Positions 61,947-64,000 of a stretch of 64,000 bases of DNA are shown one piece after another. Numbering within the stretch: the first letter of the stretch is position 1; each line of letters starts with the position of its first letter. Below the pieces are notes generated by a model, which made no database searches, was not told the origin of the DNA, and saw only the letters and a program-made list of their open reading frames with translations. Origin of the DNA: Mikrocytos mackini (Eukaryota > Endomyxa > Ascetosporea > Mikrocytida > Mikrocytiidae); the NCBI GenBank assembly GCA_030180075.1, contig JASNJN010000030.1, positions 1 through 64,000 on the forward strand. The letters run 5' to 3'. A program made the translations under genes and the position numbers.

Positions 61947-63113
61947 TTATTTCATTTTCGATTTCTTCTTTCTTTTTATTATTTTCACATATCTATTGCG
62001 TTTCTTGGTAAAGTATATAAATATTCCAAATGCAATCAGTATTAAAATAGAAAGCATAATCAATACCACAAATCTCCAATCTTTCATTTCATCTCCTTCG
62101 ATGATTTTAGAATTTAAAATACTTTCTATAATATTTTCTTTTGTAGTCTCAATAGTATTAAATATAACCTTTCCAATAGTTGAAGCTTCCACCATATTTA
62201 ATTTAACATTAATTTTGGCCATTTCATACGTCTTATTTTCTTTTGTTGTAACTTCACAAGAAGACCCTTTATTATAAATTCTATTCATACAATTAAAATC
62301 ATTAAAAGTTGAATCTGAAATGATTTTTTCTGTTAGTTCATTTATAAATAATAATCTATCTGTGTTGTTGTAATTGTATTTCTTTTTAAACTCTTCTTTA
62401 TCCTTTCCAAAGCTTTGAATAAATTTAACGATTGAATTGTCTTTAAAAGATTGTTCGTTTGAATTGAAACAAAAAGTCGATGTTTTAGTTTCAAGTTCTA
62501 TCGAATTAATTTGTAGTTTAAATGATTTCTTTTCAATTTCGTCTTTAGTTTGCTGCATGAACTGAAAGAACACAGTTAGAACGTGGGATTTGGAATTTTC
62601 GCTGGATAATATTTTGATGGTGCCATCTTCGTTCACGTTGCTGTCGCTTAGTAATTCCGTGTTGTAATGTATTTGAAAATATGGTTTTTTGGCTTTAAGT
62701 GGGTCATTTTCGATTAATTTGAGCCAACTAAACATGGAAAGATTTGAATCGAACGATTGTGATCGAAGTTGAAGGTTATTTAGTTCATTGTATGAGTAGA
62801 GCCTAGTCGCTTCTACATTAGATGTTCCTGCTTCATTGGTTAACATGTTTATAAGCGCTGTGTAATCAAAATCTTCAATTGTTTTGAAATTTAAGTTGCT
62901 AATGAATTTGAAAATAAGAAGGTTAAAAGAAGTCACATACGACGTTGCTAAGTTATCGTTGGTATTAGTAAAGTTGGCTGAAATAAAACTGATCCAGGAC
63001 GATGATTCATCTACTTTTTCGGTTTGTAGGCAGTAAAAAGTTGGAGAAGAGATATCTACTGAAGAGCAGTGTGTATATACGATTACAAGGAATGTAAGAA
63101 GATATCGGATCAT
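61947..63113 (-). CDS. Type I membrane protein, paralog of 57374 gene
   Basis: The frame is open from 63233, but the ATG at 63113 is preferred because it begins a proper signal peptide (MIRYLLTFLVIVYTHCSS), giving 388 residues. An ectodomain of about 315 residues follows, with the conserved two-cysteine block (CMNRIYNKGSSCE) shared with the 57374 gene. Then comes a transmembrane helix (FVVLIMLSILILIAFGIFIYF) and a strongly basic tail (KKRNRYVKIIKRKKKSK). The two paralogs flank the tandem coiled-coil pair, one on each side and both on the minus strand. Function unknown. Confidence 0.62.
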   Translation of the reverse strand: MIRYLLTFLVIVYTHCSSVDISSPTFYCLQTEKVDESSSWISFISANFTNTNDNLATSYVTSFNLLIFKFISNLNFKTIEDFDYTALINMLTNEAGTSNVEATRLYSYNELNNLQLRSQSFDSNLSMFSWLKLIENDPLKAKKPYFQIHYNTELLSDSNVNEDGTIKILSSENSKSHVLTVFFQFMQQTKDEIEKKSFKLQINSIELETKTSTFCFNSNEQSFKDNSIVKFIQSFGKDKEEFKKKYNYNNTDRLLFINELTEKIISDSTFNDFNCMNRIYNKGSSCEVTTKENKTYEMAKINVKLNMVEASTIGKVIFNTIETTKENIIESILNSKIIEGDEMKDWRFVVLIMLSILILIAFGIFIYFTKKRNRYVKIIKRKKKSKMK

Positions 63114-63470
63114 GTGGTATGGATTGGGAATATAAAAATTATTTTCACGGCTTTTCACAATATTTAAATAAAAACCAGACCAGAGATAATTGTTGGCTTT
63201 CATGTTTAATGTAGATACATTATATGTACTCAAATAGGTATATAAGTTCTTTAGATCATATTTATAAGATATACATGTTATATTTAATGTTTTAAGCGCA
63301 TTATGATCTCTAAATGCCTATTTAGACATTTTAAATATAAATAACTAAATAAAAACTATAAATTATATTTTTTTGAACAAATTTGTTTCATATTTCAATA
63401 AAATTCGCCCAAAATGCATTCAAACAGTTAATTTTACTCATTCATTTAACAATAACCACATTCTAAATAA
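63114..63470. other. Intergenic, no gene seen
   Basis: AT-rich spacer. No repeat, RNA or coding feature recognised. Confidence 0.5.
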
Positions 63471-63902
63471 TTAACCATAAAACAACGCACGTTCATTTGT
63501 ATATCCGGAATTAGTTTCGATCATTGCATCGTGATCAAAAAGGAAACAATCATTACTTGATTCATATTGTAAAGAATAATCAAATGTCACGTCTTTCAGT
63601 ACCATAGGGACGTTTTGCTTTATTTTAGCTCCTTTTTTATTTTCATTCATTTTCAATTTGTGATTAAAATATTTGATTTCTTTGTTTTCCTCCAAAATGA
63701 TGAGCTTTTGACCTTCTTTTTTGGGTTTCTTCTTTTTAATGTCAAATTCTTTCTCTATACTCATTCTTGAATTGCTATTTGATATTTTGGAAAGAGGATT
63801 AGTGCTTGGGAACTTATAGTTCTCCCAATCTTCGTAGTCAAATTGAAAGTTCTCTTTATTTTCATATAAAAATTCTTTCATTGTATCGTCGAACTGATTC
63901 AT
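63471..63902 (-). CDS. Small hypothetical protein with N-terminal KEN box
   Basis: 143 residues, no signal peptide or membrane helix. The N-terminus is acidic and aromatic (FDDTMKEFLYENKENFQF) with a KEN triplet at 16-18. A basic KKKKPKKEGQK block is central, and the C-terminus is acidic and ends ALFYG. A KEN box near the N-terminus followed by basic residues is seen in APC/C substrates such as securins, but a three-residue motif is weak evidence. Only 46 bp separate it from the divergent gene start at 63949. Confidence 0.45.
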   Translation of the reverse strand: MNQFDDTMKEFLYENKENFQFDYEDWENYKFPSTNPLSKISNSNSRMSIEKEFDIKKKKPKKEGQKLIILEENKEIKYFNHKLKMNENKKGAKIKQNVPMVLKDVTFDYSLQYESSNDCFLFDHDAMIETNSGYTNERALFYG

Positions 63903-63948
63903 AACAAAGCTATTATACTTTTTTAACAGGAATAAAGTAACCGAAAAT

Positions 63949-64000
63949 ATGTTAGCTTTTGTTAATTTGTTATTCCTGAGCGTTTCTAGAGCTGATGGGA
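63949..64000 (+). CDS. Start of a secreted protein, cut by window end
   Basis: An ATG followed by 16 codons to the end of the window: MLAFVNLLFLSVSRADG, a good signal peptide with a plausible cleavage site after SRA. Too short to name. It is divergent to the KEN-box gene with a 46-bp shared upstream region. Confidence 0.45.
   Translation, partial: MLAFVNLLFLSVSRADG

Overview
The window looks like nuclear DNA of a microsporidian with an expanded, transposon-rich genome (Hamiltosporidium- or Nosema-like in style; the genus cannot be fixed from the sequence). The signs are: very AT-rich DNA, intronless and tightly packed host genes on both strands, reduced eukaryotic housekeeping proteins, many lineage-specific proteins with a signal peptide, and an AAATTT-type palindromic motif just upstream of many start codons. 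There is no bacterial operon structure, and no rRNA, tRNA or CRISPR that I can support.

Layout. 1-1.6 kb: a Mutator-like (MULE) transposase start split by a hAT-type MITE, then a mariner-like MITE. 1.9-21.8 kb: a host gene island with a DED1-like DEAD-box helicase, an ORC5-like ATPase, a run of secreted or single-pass membrane proteins (two of them a tandem duplication), a multi-pass membrane protein, a Ctf4/AND-1-like replication adaptor and a small basic protein; one retrotransposon gag remnant lies inside it. 21.9-26.6 kb: a complete Ty3-type LTR retrotransposon with LTRs that look identical and a 5-bp target duplication, but damaged coding. 26.6-28.6 kb: a long-terminal-repeat foldback element with 795-bp arms and 9-bp target duplications. 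29.3-38.1 kb: a Helitron helicase pseudogene, then a composite hAT element enclosing a giant inverted repeat of a retrotransposon gag, then a Ty3 protease scrap. 38.7-41.8 kb: a second hAT element. 42.9-44.1 kb: a host seven-helix membrane protein. 44.4-48.5 kb: a MULE with 278-bp terminal repeats and 9-bp target duplications, itself hit by a 232-bp hAT MITE. 48.9-53.3 kb: a decayed hAT transposase gene carrying three nested insertions. 53.3-54.5 kb: a relatively GC-rich LINE fragment with an R2-type endonuclease. 54.55-57.0 kb: a hAT end joined across ambiguous bases to a PD-(D/E)xK nuclease-like gene. 57.4-64 kb: a second host island of secreted or membrane proteins arranged as two paralogous pairs, a KEN-box small protein, and the first codons of another secreted protein at the window edge.

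Functionally the host genes fall into translation/RNA remodelling (DED1), replication (ORC5-like, Ctf4-like) and a large surface/secreted set that is probably the parasite's lineage-specific interface. Most of the rest is transposon DNA from at least six groups (MULE, hAT, mariner-like, Helitron, Ty3 LTR, R2-type LINE). Target-site duplications let much of the nesting order be read directly. The main points for follow-up are the damaged but recent Ty3 element, the two giant palindromes, the promoter-bearing terminal repeats, the paralogous secreted families, premature in-frame TAA codons in two host genes, and the GPCR-like seven-helix protein.
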